Origin: Tachypleus tridentatus | Lineage: Eukaryota; Arthropoda; Merostomata; Xiphosura; Limulidae | Direction of reading: 5' to 3' | NCBI RefSeq assembly: GCF_004210375.1 | Contig: NC_134837.1 | Location: 161,055,310-161,119,309, forward strand | Length of the DNA: 64,000 nt | Translations under genes and position numbers: made by a program | Notes under the pieces: model-generated | The model's database searches: none | Told to the model about the DNA's origin: nothing | The model's input: the letters and a program-made list of their open reading frames with translations, nothing else | Shown here: positions 1-12,069 of the stretch, piece after piece | How positions within the stretch are numbered: position 1 is the first letter of the stretch | Layout: each line of letters opens with the position of its first letter

Positions 1-1870
1 GGAACAACACCCTACGATTCTTTAAATAGTGTGAAAAGATTAATTTAAAGACGATAAAAGCTTATCTTGACATACAGTTCCTTACAAAATGCAGACATAA
101 TTTCTATTTTCCTATATTTCCACTAAACAATGTTGAGCTACAAACCCTTAAAACTCTGTTTAAAAACAAAAATGTTGTTGTTACTAAACCTGAAAAAGGT
201 AATGGTACTGGAATTATGAAAAAACTAAATATATTGATAAAATAAACCATAAGCTCGGTGACACTTGAAAACTAAAAAAACAACAACAAGATACAGACTT
301 GTCATCTTTTATATTTGACAGATAAGATGAGACCCTATATTTTCTCAAGACCGTCAAAAATGAAAATATTATCTTTGAAATGAATTTTCAACAAATTGCC
401 CCTTGTCCAAATCCAGTATCCTTTACGACCTACCCAAATTACACAAATCTGGATACCCTCTCCATCATATTCTCTCACTTGTAAGCTCTTGCAATTACGA
501 CCTTTCTAAATTTATCACTCCTATCCTTAAATTCCCAACCTTTAACAAATTTACGATTTCTGACTGTTATGCCTTTTCTTCTGATATCTGTAAAGTTCCG
601 TCTGTTGATCAATACGTTATGGCCAGTTTTGATATCGAATCTCTATATACCAATATCCATCTTGATGAACGTTTAAATTTAATCACAGACCTCTCTCCGA
701 CAGACACTGAAGAACATCTTGGTTTCGCTGGTAAATAATTTCTAGAACTTCTTGTCCTCTCTACTAAAAACTAAAACATTTTCTCTTTAATGACGTCATG
801 TACGACCAGATAGATGGGATCCTCACAGACGATACTTCCTTGCTGTTTCCAAGACACGTTTCCAATTTCCTTTCTTACCTTAATTCCTAAGATTCCAATA
901 TCAATTTCACATCCGAATTCGAAGAAAATGATTCTTTACCGTCCTAGACGTCACGATTACCTGTGTTTATCATAAAAATATTTTTACTGGTTTCTACACC
1001 AAATTCAATAGTTTTATCCCCAACTTCTTCAAACGTAATATGATTATATTATTGTGAAACATAATTTTTTTAATATTTGTTTTATTTTGCCCTTTTACAT
1101 AAACATATGTTAAATAATGGTTATGTGTCTGATTTTCTAATAAAGATTACACGCAATACCCTAAACAACAAATTTCAACCAATCCCATTCCTCTTAATTT
1201 TTCGTCATTATCTCTTTTCCTTTTATAGATTGGCAATCCCTACCAATAAAAACAACTCTTTTCCCTGATAAAAATTTCTATTCTCAAATTCATCTCAGAA
1301 TAATATGCAAACCTAGCCTCCACATGAACCCCTATTTCAGAACAAGGACCAAGTATCTAAACTTCTATGTTCATGGGTTACGTATAAATATATACATGTA
1401 TGGGAAAGATGAGAGAAATATACTGACAGACACACAATCCATAGTAATATCTAGTTATGTACACAAGTAGTCAAATTTATCTTCTTAGCACATCCCAGAT
1501 ATATCGTGGAAACTATATTAAAGAAAGTCTTCTAACAGCTCAAGACTGTCCAACCCTTAATGCTTTACATGTCTCTTTAGGACTAAAATTATTTTAAATG
1601 TTCAAACATAACTCGGTTGTTGTGTAATATTTATATATAAACAATGTTTTATCCATCAACTTACCATTTTTTCTAATAACTAAATAAACTAGTGATTTTT
1701 TTATATTATAATTGTAATAACATTTACCTTTGTACGACGATTTTCAGTTTTTGCCAATGTTTGAATAAGCTAGTCCGAAACGTTCAAACTTCTAAATAAA
1801 ATGTATGTTTTGTCAGCTGTGTCCATTTTCATTATTAAACTTTGGTTTCTCATCATGAATCCATTGATAC
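1..1870 (+). mobile_element. Penelope-like retroelement remnant (copy 1)
   Basis: The left end is cut by the window. Translating across frames gives the usual Penelope-like order: an N-terminal block near 160-230 (VVVTKPEKGNG), RT fingers with LPKLHK and YDLSKF (430-520), motif A SFDIESLYTN (625-655), FNDVMYDQIDGI (785-822), a TDD core (826-840), SLPFLDVTI (930-965), then C-terminal fragments to about 1600. A 3' tail containing a CCGAAACGTTC motif follows (1776-1786), as in 3' ends of this class. Between DQIDGI and TDD about 55 residues (normally MGSPLGP through YRRYV) are missing, so there is an internal deletion as well as stops and frameshifts. It is a dead copy. The exact 3' end is uncertain. 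Confidence 0.75.
403..738 (+). pseudogene. Penelope-like reverse transcriptase fragment
   Basis: This is the longest open piece of the element, 111 codons. It opens on TTG rather than ATG, so it is an internal fragment and not a gene start. It carries LPKLHKSG, the SxNYDLSKF-like block and motif A (SFDIESLYTNI), whose Asp is one of the metal-binding residues of reverse transcriptases. Reading continues in another frame after the TAA at 736-738. The YxDD region lies downstream as TDD (826-840). It has no independent function. Confidence 0.75.
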
Positions 1871-2329
1871 CGTTTTGTTTTTTCATCATAATTATCGTAA
1901 CTAACATACAACAATAGGTCTAACTTCACAAAAGAAACTATATCTAACGAAAATGCCACTTACTCGTCTTGCATCTTTATAACTACAAATACAAAGTCAA
2001 TTCTCACAATAGTAAATTAAGTAATTAGATTACAGTAATTCGCTATCTCAATAACTCACTCTAGACTCAGCAGCTTTTTATATATGGCTGAAATTGTTTT
2101 CAAACTTTGGAGAAAGTTTCGGTTACTAAGACCACGTTCAACACATTACTCTACACTTCCTCAGCGTTATACAATAACATCAGTTTCTTAATTTAACGAA
2201 CGACCTCAAACATGAATGACGGTATTATCCTAATAAAAACAAAAAGCATACGTATTTCAATCTCTGTATTGTCTTGTCTGTTTAAGTTATGTTGTTTGAA
2301 TGCTTTTACCAAATGAGCTACTATTACAT
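1871..2329. other. Intergenic, nothing recognised
   Basis: AT-rich sequence without a supported gene, hairpin or repeat unit. Confidence 0.5.
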
Positions 2330-2607
2330 GGTCAGATCTCATCATGGCCAGGTGGTTAAATCGTTCCACTTGTAATCTGAGGGCCGCTGGTTCGAATTCC
2401 TGTCACACCAAACATGCTCGCCCTTTCAGCCATGGGGACATTATAATGTAACGGTTAATTTCATTATTCGTTGGAAAGAGAGTAGCCCAAGAGTTGGCAG
2501 TGGGTGGTGATGACTAGCTTCCTACCCTCTGGTCTTACACTGCTAAATTAGGGACGGCTAGCGCAGATAGCCCTCACGTAACTTTACGCATAATTCAAAA
2601 ACAAACA
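2330..2607 (+). mobile_element. SINE family A copy
   Basis: tRNA-Thr-like head (A box near 2346, B box GGTTCGAATTCC near 2389), family body, and a tail ending in AATTCAAAAACAAAC. The sequence ATTACAT flanks it at 2323-2329 and 2608-2614, a probable 7-bp target-site duplication. The first 10 bases are divergent. Confidence 0.85.
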
Positions 2608-3533
2608 ATTACATAGATTCCTTTTTACTTTATTAAACTCTTTATGTTATACAAAATATAATTAAAAGCAAATAAATAACTTTTCCAGTGTATTTTGATA
2701 AACTGGTAGAATGATACGTTAAATATAACAACATAAAATTTAAAAAGTGGGAGAACTAGTATAACTTTAAACAGTTGTATTTTCAAAAGTTAATATATTT
2801 CGATTTTATGAATAGTTTTATACATTAGTTTCAATTCATATTCATGCACAAACCAGAACATATTTGATAAAATGACTAATCGTTAATTGTAATCGCCAGC
2901 TAATATAATGAAAGAAGCAAACAATAATTGTTTAGATAAACCACACAAATATAGGATTTCGTAGCGTTACAAGATGCTTAATAAAATACATGAAGGAAGT
3001 TTGTGTTCCGTGTTTTGTGTTTTAATAATACAGTTAGAAACTTTTCCTCAATTTTTTAAGAATGGTTTTCCATTCAAGGTCATGATTACAAAGTACCAGT
3101 CAAATACGGGTGGAATTCTGTTGCAACCATTAACGAATTCGTTAACTAGTGATTTTTATTTATGGTCTAGTTGCATAGACCCTCAATTCTTGGACAGATT
3201 TACAAAAATAATTCAAATGTTGAAAAAATTAATTAAATTTAATAAGACCAGATATCATTTTATGCTTGATTATAAATAAATTGAATCAACAAACAAATCA
3301 ATATTAACAAATATTATAAAAAACTGTCGGCTTTAATTTCCATTTTTTTTAATTCAAGCGGCTAATTTAATAATTTCTGGTATACATTAATAAATATATT
3401 AAGTATGCTTTAGTCCTTTTTGAAGTGCAGTATGTAGTATTCTAGTGTAACACGCGTTGAAGCAATACTTGAATATCCCTACATAGTCGGCACTGCTATA
3501 CTAGTTTGTGGTAAAATAAACACGAGTTACTAA
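2608..3533. other. Intergenic with one unrecognised ORF
   Basis: A 101-codon ORF (2974-3279, +) is open. I recognise no domain, signal peptide or motif in it, and there is no splice or promoter support. It is probably chance in AT-rich DNA. Confidence 0.4.
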
Positions 3534-3535
3534 TA

Positions 3536-4428
3536 CGAGGGCTGTTCAAAAAATACGCGGACTGACGTCATAAAACAAAATGTACTTTATTTAGAAGTTA
3601 CAGGTCTGGGACCCCTTCAAAGTACTCTCCTCCCCAACGACACACTTATCCCAACGGTGTTTCCACTTGTTGAAACAGACCTGGTACGCTTCTTTTGTAA
3701 TGTCCTCCAGCTCCTTCGTCGCATTTGCCCTAATCTCGGGAATCGTCTCAAATCTTCTTCCTTTCAAGGGTCTTTTGAGTTTGGGGAACAAGAAAGGTCA
3801 GGTGAGTAGGGGTGGGGGTGGGGAAGAACAGTGATCGAGTGTTTGGCCAAAAAACTCACGAGTTCTGAGGCACACATTTCGCAGCAACGCGGTGCATCTT
3901 CAATTTTTCGGTCAAAATCTCGTAACAAGATCCAACTGATATCCCACACTCTTCAGCAAGCTTCCTGACAGTCAGACGTCGATTTGCCCGCACCAGGGTG
4001 TTGATTTTGTCGACGTGTGGGTCGTCAGTTGACGTGGAAGGACGTCCAGGACGCTCATCATCTTCAATGGACTGTCGACCATCCTTAAAACGTTCATGCC
4101 ACTTGAAACATGCCGTACACTTCATAGCAACATCACCGTAAGCCGTGTTAAGCATAGCAAAAGTTTTAGTCGCAGATTTTCCAAGTTTAACACAAAATTC
4201 ACAGCAAGTCGTTGCTCCTTCAGGTCATTCCTTCTGAAATCCGCCAAACGAAAAAATTGCACTTCACTTACAACCGCGTAGCTAACACACAAATGAAGAT
4301 ATCTGCAATCGGGAAATGGCGTCGTAATCAGCTGATCTGTGCGAACCTAGCGACACCAAGCGGATTCCCCTGGAACCAACTGGAGCCGCGCAATTCAAAC
4401 AGTCCGCGTATTTTTTTAACAGACCTCG
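3536..4428 (-). mobile_element. Internally deleted mariner element (copy 1)
   Basis: Terminal inverted repeats occupy about 3536-3564 and 4400-4428 and differ at two positions. TA flanks both ends (3534-3535 and 4429-4430), the mariner target duplication. At 893 bp it is well short of the roughly 1.3 kb of intact mariners because the middle of the transposase is missing. The same junction occurs in the copy at 46931-47836. Confidence 0.9.
3591..4235 (-). pseudogene. mariner transposase remnant
   Basis: The N-terminal half has the mariner helix-turn-helix region: KCTACFKWHERFKDG, then DDERPGRPSTS, then a second HTH with LTVRKLAEECGISVGS (about 4155-3860). It jumps directly to the C-terminal part FLAKHSITVLPHP, which reads in another frame and ends at the stop at 3591. 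The first two catalytic aspartates lie in the missing middle. A further deletion of about 16 nt at 3792-3800, relative to the second copy, removes the third (PCDFF motif) and shifts frame. The protein cannot be active. Confidence 0.88.
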
Positions 4429-4430
4429 TA

Positions 4431-7285
4431 TACTTCAGTGTAAAATGAATTAGTATACGATCATATTTAAGTTACTTCATAGAAATGTTAAACTTGCAAT
4501 GACATTCGAATAGCTTCTTCGACTTTTTTGTTGCACATAATCTATTTTATATTCCAATAGCCGAGACGTTTCTTATATGAACGCTTTACAAGATAAATTA
4601 ATACCGTAATGAGATTAAATTCAAACTTTTTTTCTGCATTCTGCAGATCCGGTTCTCAATGTCATAAAGAAGAAACAATTGTTACTAATATTATCCAGAA
4701 ATGTCGACCATTTTGACATAACAGCCCAACAATTATCATGCGATAAATGTAATTACTACATATTCATCAATTTGTAATCATGGAAAATAACAGTATTATT
4801 AATATACTGTTAAATATAACAGTTTTCAAGCAAGGTTTTTATATTTATCTATATTATTTGCCTGTGGCGGGAAAATTTTCATGGTAGTAGGTTCAGGGAA
4901 GAAAATTAGCTTTTGGCAAATTTCAAAATTCTATTCATCGATCCAACGTGTATCATTTCTATACTGAAGTTTTTCGTTTCTGCATTACACCAATGTAATG
5001 CTAAAAAGTGTTTTAAGATGCTACACCATCTAATCTTTCTTGCACCTGGTTTGTTTTATGACCTTTCAGTACAAGGGTTGAAGATCTCAACCCCAAACTA
5101 ATTCATACAAAAATAATTTTTGTTTTACAGTAAAGAAGGCCTTCCAACAGATGATATGTTAAAAATATGGAATTATCTTACCATGCAAAATGTCTATAAC
5201 CACTTTAATGCCAACACCAGTTTGTAGATACGTATATGCAATGTTATGTTCTAAATATTTTATATTTACTTTCGTCCCCTTATTGGTGAGTTTATATAGT
5301 TGAGACGCCTTAGTTACATTTTTACTGATAACTGTGTATTTTATTTGCTCCAGGTTGTATAAATGAGAGTTTTAAAGTCCACGCCATTTGAAGGATGAAG
5401 ATACTTATGTACTGACATTGACAGCTAAAGGGATGAATGGTGTTATGAAAATAAATAAGCTTCGAAAGGGTAAAATTTATTAATTATTTGATCTAATTCC
5501 TGCTCACCTTATGAAGTTCAAGTTGTGTGCTGTAAAATCTACACAAACAGCAACATAATTCTGCGCACATTCTAGCAGATGGGTTTTGCAACGTATTGTG
5601 TCATTATTCCGTTTTAGAGAAAACTGTTTTCTGGTCAGTGTATTATAGTAACAGAAACATTGATAAAATCACGTGTTTGTCCTGTTCGAGCTTTGCAATT
5701 TCGAGGTAAAATCAAATACGTTTGTGACTCGTGAAGTCATTAAGGTCAACAAATATTCAAACGAGAATACTCTTTGTCGTTGACTCATCGGCAGACATGC
5801 AATATCATCAGTCATGCAACGTAAATAAAAAGATTTTAGCTCATGAACTTGTGTAAAAGATGACTGAGTTTCTCCTTCTTGGTATGAAGGCTAATACTAT
5901 TCTCTAGTTGCAACAGAAGGTGCAATATTTCTTTGGTTATTTCAAATAAAGACGGAAAGTTAAATCTGATAGCTTTTGGAAAAGTAGCTACTTCATGATA
6001 TTGTATTCTTTATGATACAAGACGTTCATGAAGAATAACAACTGAGTGATAATTAAGCCGAAAAATTTCACGTAATTACAACATTTGCAAAGTTTATCAA
6101 GAAACAAACTCAACTTGTACCTAAATTTCACAATTATTCCCCATCATCTTCTCTGCATCACTTGTTAGACATTATAATCTCGGAAAATCGCGAGTGTCAA
6201 GACCAGAGAGTCTTGTATCTTCTGCTCTTTTTAGTCTTCGTGTACTAGTTCATCATGATTTTCATTCTCTATTGCTTATCGATGAAGTGTATAAACTATT
6301 GGTCACACGCACGTTATGACGAAATGAAAAGTATTTTCAGTCTGGGGTAATGAGAAAGAAATCTATTCTGTGCTATTCTGTTTTTTCTCAGTGAGTAGCT
6401 GATAATATGGACCAAAACTATGCCACCATCGATGTAAACAACATTTTTCTATGAAATAGACATCATCATGTGTACGTTAGAAATGTCACCACCTTACTCA
6501 GTTTTTCAGAAACTGAAAATACATGGGTTGAAAAACCGTCTTTCTGCTTAGAACTTTCGTCTACAGCGCAATTACTGCTATATTTTTTCACATTTCCGAG
6601 CTCTAGACCATCTATCATGAATAAAGTGACATTTCAGAGTTTTGGTTATGAAGCTCAGCAAGACAAGCTAATAGATCTTCTGTAGACAATGAGTAAGTTG
6701 CTACGAGACCCCGATCAGAATGATGAAAATATGTGCAGAATAAGTTTGTGTAATAATATTCGTGAGCTTCTGCCACCCCCTTCCGTCCAATGATTAGCCT
6801 AAGCCCAGCAATCCACACCTGCATATACAGTACTTTGAAGTTCATAAGTAAAAAATCTATAAGGCTGAATGTGGAGACGCCTGGTGTTACATTTGATCAG
6901 TATCTGTAAAAATTGTTATGGAAATTATCCATGCTAAACCGGAGGACATTTTTAAAGTATTTATTCATCTTGGTGGATTCCATACATCAATGTCTCTGTT
7001 TGGTTTATATTCAACTCGGGACACACCGTGTATACACAAGCTTTCTTAAGAGGGAAGCAATTTTTTATTGGCTGCACATATAAATTAGCGGGGTTTTAGT
7101 GGGTTTATACCAGGCTCAAATAACTAATAAATTCGCGATAACAAATAGTTCTGAGTTTTATCAAGAATGTTGTCTAAGCTAGATTTTGGCAAACTGTCTA
7201 TATTGTTAGCCTATAAACTGAGTCTTCATTCATAAATTTAGTACTGATAAAAAGTAATACAGTTCATTATTACTTTAACTTTTCG
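4431..7285. other. Unannotated, no gene recognised
   Basis: Several ORFs of 60-80 codons (for example 4913-5101 + and 6615-6845 -) show no motif I know. No family A, B or C SINE was seen here. Confidence 0.4.
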
Positions 7286-7760
7286 AAATTCTGATGTTAT
7301 TAAGAATATACAAAAATCTGTTTTTATTAAATTATTAGAATTTTTCACCAAAGAATCTGATATTTTAATGGTTGTTATTACAAACAACTTGATGGAATTT
7401 CTATGGGTTAAAAAGCTGCACCAAGTTTAGCAGATGTGTCTTTATGACATTACGAAAAAAGTGTTTATCAAATGATTTTGATCAGTTTAAACCTTTATGA
7501 TATATATACAATATATAGACACGGTAGACATATTAATGATGCCTTTGTGGGGTTTTTTTTAAATAAGCATGATACTCAGGAATTTCAAAACTGCTTGAAC
7601 AGTCAACACAACAATATTAAATTTATGATAGAAGAACAAACTGTTAACACTTTACCTTTCTTAGATATTAAGATACTTAAGAAGTTTCGAGACTAAATGT
7701 TATCATAAACCAGTGTCTACTGGAAATATTTTCATTTTGTTAGTTTTTACTTTTTGAATT
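7286..7760 (+). mobile_element. Penelope-like reverse transcriptase remnant (copy 2)
   Basis: Translation in changing frames gives LEFFTKESDI, a degenerate block matching the family's DGISMGSPLAPTLAD region (about 7388-7437), an HYEK block (about 7450), a diverged RRYVDD region (7515-7540; here HGRHINDAFVGFF), then INDAFVGFF...NIKFMIEEQ and LPFLDIKIL (7535-7680). The order fits the palm and thumb of a Penelope-like RT. The aspartate pair of YVDD is partly lost (ND), and stops interrupt the reading. It covers the region deleted from copy 1, so it is not a duplicate of the same fragment. Confidence 0.7.
7472..7696 (+). pseudogene. Penelope-like RT palm/thumb fragment
   Basis: A 74-codon open piece. 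The recognisable part starts near residue 22 with NDAFVGFFLNKHD, equivalent to YVDDxFVxF, followed by LNSQHNNIKFMIEEQ and LPFLDIKIL. Real coding of the ancestral element began far upstream, so the first ATG here has no meaning. Confidence 0.65.
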
Positions 7761-8109
7761 TCCGAATAATTTGATTTATAATTCAATTGTACTTACTTAC
7801 TTTCTTGGTATCCATGAAGAAGTACAAAATATAGGGTGTACTCAATTATTTTGTTTGTGGAAAGTTCTGAAACCTAGGTTCATGTGAAATTCCATCAGAC
7901 CAGTGAATCCAAAATAGCACGTGATGCTGGACAAATTATAGAAGTACAAAACGATAACGTGCGAGTGTATAAACTAATATAACCTTACAACAGCTTTCCG
8001 AATGGTGAAATTACAATAAACCGTGTGACTTCATCAGTACACCTTATGTTATTGTTAGCACTTTCAGAAGAATAGAAAGTTCTATTGAACATAAACAGAA
8101 ACGAGTGGT

Positions 8110-9737
8110 AATTTTCATATGTATTCATATAATGTGAAACACGTGCTTCTTTCCCTTGCAAGTTCTGAACGTAATAATAATTCCAAGTGTGTAACAGCGT
8201 GTTTTCAAGAAAATAAACAACTAGAAAAACAATATCCACGTGTGTGTAACTTTATAAAAGAGGGACATTTTACTCTAACACGCAAGGCAAGACGTGTGTA
8301 GGCTGGTGTTTGGACAGATATATTTATAGAACAATCGCTTGTGAGATTGACTAAAGTAGAGGAGGGGTAAAACGAGGTGGAAGAATCACTGATAATCAAT
8401 GAACATCGTGAGTTTTAAGCCACCCTGCATGTTGTGAAGTAATGTATACTATTAGCACTCTCACTGGAGTTAATATACTTGGTAGTGAAAAATGCATTGG
8501 CATTTCTGATGCTAAGATGACAAGAGACTTCAGAGAGCTGAACAATGTCGTGCAGTTTTTGATAAACCATAATTTCTTTCAATTTCACTTTTCAGATTTC
8601 ACTAATATATTCAGTGGAATAACTTATAATCAACATAAGGTAAATGTCTATGATGCAGAAGAATTGGAAAGAAAATACAAGACAAACTTACAGATAAATC
8701 GTTTAACAGTGCAACCATGTCAAAATCAGAAAAAGTAGCTACTGTGATAGTGGTTAAGCAAAGCTCTTTCTACTGACGGTGAAACATGTCCATGTCCTAT
8801 TGACACGCGCCTAATGATTCAGTAAGTATTTGTAGGACTTAAATGAGTAAATTCCCCACTATTCGCAGTAATTCCCCACTAACCTCAAGTATAGATTGTC
8901 TATGTACCAGTTTATTTATTTAACCCAACAACATAATCTATAATGGAGGCTGGTAAATCTATCTTCCAGAGGCTTTGGATATTGTGACTGTCAACAGTAA
9001 GAATATCTTTTATGCTATTGATAGTATATTTTGCATTGATTCAGAAAGTGCCATGGCTAAAGTTGGACATATTTTCAGATGTTCTAAGGTATTACGAAAA
9101 CTATGTTGATAAATATTATGGAACATTGGTGTTTTCGATGGTTGTGGTACTTCTAGCACAAAAGATGTGGAACATCAAAGGTACGCAAAGCAATCATCAA
9201 TTTCAGTCACGATTGATAATATTTCTCCATTTCATAAAGCCAAATTATCATTTCGCCCCAAAAACAAAATTTAGTAGCGTTTCTGAACATGCTTAGAAAT
9301 AATTCACAGCAAAAATGTCATAAATTGTTCCATACTTAAGTTGATGCTGGTATATTCATCGTGAAAATATTATTGCTATTAGCAGAAGAAAGACATGTAA
9401 CAGTAATTTCTAATGATGTTGATATTTTAATCCTGCTGATACGCCATGCTAAAAACACTATTTGGAATGCACACTCCCATTTATAATGAAAGAATACGAG
9501 AAATTAAACCCATGAAAGAACCAGTAGGTGCAGGGGCCTACAAGATTAATAATCTTTGCAGATGCTTTAACAGGCTGCAACACTACAGTTGCTGTTTAGC
9601 AAGAGTAAATCGGTCGCATTTTGCAACTGTATCTTTACGGTTTAGAAATTGGTGTTACTGCTTAATGAAAGGTTCAAAATACTGGTCCCTCAAAATGGCG
9701 GAATCCCAATGACACATAATTTAAATACGTTGGAGTA
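8110..9737 (+). pseudogene. Decayed copy of a repetitive invertebrate gene with PIN-like nuclease region
   Basis: Four separated open pieces read in order like a family I recall as multi-copy and uncharacterised in many invertebrate genomes. They are QLEKQYPRVCNFIKEGHF and VWTDIFIEQS (8215-8335), ISDAKMTRDFRELNNV followed by FTNIFSGIT (8500-8630), LIQKVPWLKLDIF with YENYVDKYYG, then after a frameshift near 9130 VFDGCGTSSTKDVEHQR (9030-9180), and VISNDVDILILLIRH (9403-9447). The VFDG...STKDxEHxR and xDVDILxL blocks resemble acidic motifs of PIN/FEN-type nucleases. Stops and frameshifts throughout show it is not functional. The Tc1-like element begins immediately after it at 9742. The family assignment rests on memory. 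Confidence 0.55.
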
Positions 9738-9741
9738 TGTA

Positions 9742-9957
9742 CAGTCGTGTGAAAAAGTCAGGACACCTTACGATAGCCTGTGTATTTTTGTAACATTTTT
9801 GGATATATAGATATATAATCTCAATTTTAACAATATTGAGAGATTATAGAAATATTACTAAACAATTAAAACTGAAGAAAAGACTTTTCAAGATCTTCTG
9901 TAAATGTAATTCTACAAAAACACATATTGTAACTGAGGAAAAAGTTAGGACACCCCC
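9742..9957 (+). repeat. Left terminal inverted repeat of Tc1-like element
   Basis: Outer direct repeat at 9751-9767 and inner direct repeat at 9938-9954, 187 bp apart. The arm pairs with 11139-11349. Confidence 0.9.
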
Positions 9958-10121
9958 ACATTTATTCCCACTTAAAATGGCTCAACACACACACAGTTGT
10001 ATCACACCATGTGCGCATGATTATAAGATCGTTACTCAGCATTTTGAATGAGGCTTGCCTTATTTAAACCTCAGACATTTAGTTTGGTGTGCTCCTGACT
10101 GTTGAAGTGAGAGTGAGCACC

Positions 10122-11134
10122 ATGGTGAGAGCAAAAGAGCTGTCTGAGGCCTTCAGAAAGAAATTTGTAGCAGCTTATGAGTCTGGTAAGGGATTTAAAA
10201 AGATCTCAAAAGATTTTGAAATCAGCCATTCCACTGTCCAGAAAATAGTCAACAAGTGGAGGGCTTTCAAAACAACTGCCAACATGCCCAGGTCTTGTCG
10301 TTTAAGCAAATTTACCCCGAGAGAAAACAGCAAGATGCTAAAAGAGGTCTCCAAACACCCTAGCATGTCATCACGGGACCTACAGCAGGCTCTGGCTACT
10401 GTTGATTTAAAAGTACATGCCTCTACAATCAAAAAGAGACTGCACAAGTTTAACTTGAATGGGAGGTGTGAAAGGAGGAGACTTTTGCTCTCTAAGAGAA
10501 ACATCAAGGCCAGACTAAAGTTTGCCAGAGAGAATGTAGACAAAGACCAATACTTCTGGATTAATGTTCTTTAAACAGATGAGTTCAAAATTGAATTATT
10601 TGGACACCAGAACAGAGGACATGTTTGGCGTAAACCAAATACAGCATTCCAGGAAATGAACCTCATACCAACTGTGAAGCGTGGAAGTGTCATGGTTTGT
10701 AACTGCTTTGCTACAGCAGGACCTGGACAGCTAACAATCATAGAATCCACCATGAATTCTACTGTGTGTCAGAGGGTGCTTGAGGATCATAAGAGACCAT
10801 TTGTAAGAAAATTAAAGTTGAAGCGTAACTGGACCCTGCAACATGTCAATGAAAACATATCAGTAAATCCACCAAGGACTGGCTGAAAACTAAGAAATGG
10901 AGAGTCATGGAATGGCCGAGTCAAAGCCTAGATCTAAATCCCACTGAGATGCTGTGGGGTGACTTGAAACGGGCTGTATATGCAAGAAACCCCTCAAACA
11001 TCTCGCAGCTGAAAGAATTCTGCATTGAGGAGTGGGGCAAACTTTCTTCAGACCGATGTCAAAGACTGGTAGATGACTACAAGAAGTGCCTCACTGCAGT
11101 TATTTCAGCCAAAGAGAGTAACACTAGCTATTAG
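10122..11134 (+). pseudogene. Tc1-like (DD34E) transposase, broken
   Basis: The reading starts at ATG 10122 with MVRAKELSEAFRKKFV. An HTH (KKISKDFEISHSTVQKIVNKW) is followed by a second HTH region to about residue 125. A TAA at 10572-10574 replaces the Trp normally found just before the first catalytic Asp (TDE motif, 10575-10583). Reading continues through VWRKPNTAF and GSVMVCNCF. The second catalytic Asp appears changed to Val (QHVNEN, about 10838-10855), and a frameshift near 10865 moves the C-terminus to another frame: EWPSQSLDLNPTEMLWGDLK with the third acidic residue, ending at TAG 11132-11134. The total length of about 337 codons fits the family. The gene is inactive. Confidence 0.92.
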
Positions 11135-11138
11135 GTGG

Positions 11139-11349
11139 TAGGGTGTCCTGACTTTTTCCTCAGTTAGAATATGCATTTTTGTAAAATTACATTTACAGAA
11201 GATCTTAGTCTTTTCTTCAGTTTTAATTGTTTAGTTATATTCCTATAATCTCTCAGTATTGTTGAAATTGATATTAAATATTTATATATCCAAAAATGTT
11301 ATACAAATACACAGGCTTTCATAGGGTGTCCTAACTTTTCACATGACTG
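11139..11349 (-). repeat. Right terminal inverted repeat of Tc1-like element
   Basis: Inner direct repeat at 11142-11158 and outer at 11325-11340, in the opposite orientation to the left arm. The outer one has lost one A. Confidence 0.9.
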
Positions 11350-11351
11350 TA

Positions 11352-12069
11352 CATTAAATTAAAAAATTACTGTTACAAAGAGTAAATCTGATATTCACCT
11401 CAAACAGAACATGCTACACACTCTCTTTTGTTTTATTTATCTTTCCAATGACTTTTATGGAACAAATGATAAGTATAGCATTAGCTATTTTACTGGACAC
11501 AGTCTGACGTACCTGTAAGGCCCACGTGGTATTAGGTATACATGCTGCCGTTACGATCTCTATTGCAGAGTAATGTGCAAAAACTGAAGTGAAAAAGACT
11601 TTACAGATACATTACAAGTAAATAGTGTGATGGTGAAGATGAAATCCTTACTTATGCATAGTGGTAGTGTGAGTGACTTTTGTTTTATTGAGTAGACTGC
11701 CTCAAAACCAGTATAAGGGTTTTATAAGAAACATTGTCCACACCTAATATGAAATTGAATTATGAATTTCTCAGAAACGTTATTGTAGTGTTACAATTAC
11801 ATAATAAGCATTTTGAAAAACGCACTTTTTGATTTCAACTTGAAAGCAGCATTCGTCTGTCTTTAATTTTCTACATATCAAAATTACACTCAAAGAAATG
11901 TAGTTTTGTTTCACTATTGTGTTTAAAGCGTTTATTTTTATTTTAAAGTCGGAGTTTTATTCGAAGTAACTATGTATTTTATTGCGAAATGAATTCATAT
12001 TCTTACCCCTCTAATTACTTTAATTCGATCTGGATTTCGACATCTTTGGTGTGCACAGCACAGATTCTG
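11352..12069. other. Intergenic, nothing recognised
   Basis: AT-rich sequence. No ORF, SINE or inverted repeat can be supported. Confidence 0.5.

Larger units (their letters stand above)
9742..11349 (+). mobile_element. Tc1-like transposon with long IR/DR ends
   Basis: A 1608-bp element flanked by TA (9740-9741 and 11350-11351). The terminal inverted repeats are long, about 210-215 bp each (9742-9957 and 11139-11349), with scattered mismatches. Each arm holds the motif GAAAAAGTYAGGACACC twice, once near the tip and once at the inner edge. That is the IR/DR arrangement of Sleeping Beauty-type Tc1 elements. It holds one broken transposase gene. The insertion lies at the 3' edge of the recognisable pseudogene at 8110-9737. 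Confidence 0.93.

Noticed and set aside
2974..3279. 101-codon ORF as a gene
   Set aside because: No recognisable motif, no splice sites or initiation context worth noting, and its length is not unusual for 64 kb of AT-rich DNA.
10175..10543. 122-codon minus-strand ORF in the Tc1-like element
   Set aside because: Antisense of the transposase coding region. The sense frame carries the known motifs. Likewise 39297-39572 (+) and 39338-39709 (-) in the second Tc1-like element, and 4096-4281 (+) in the mariner.
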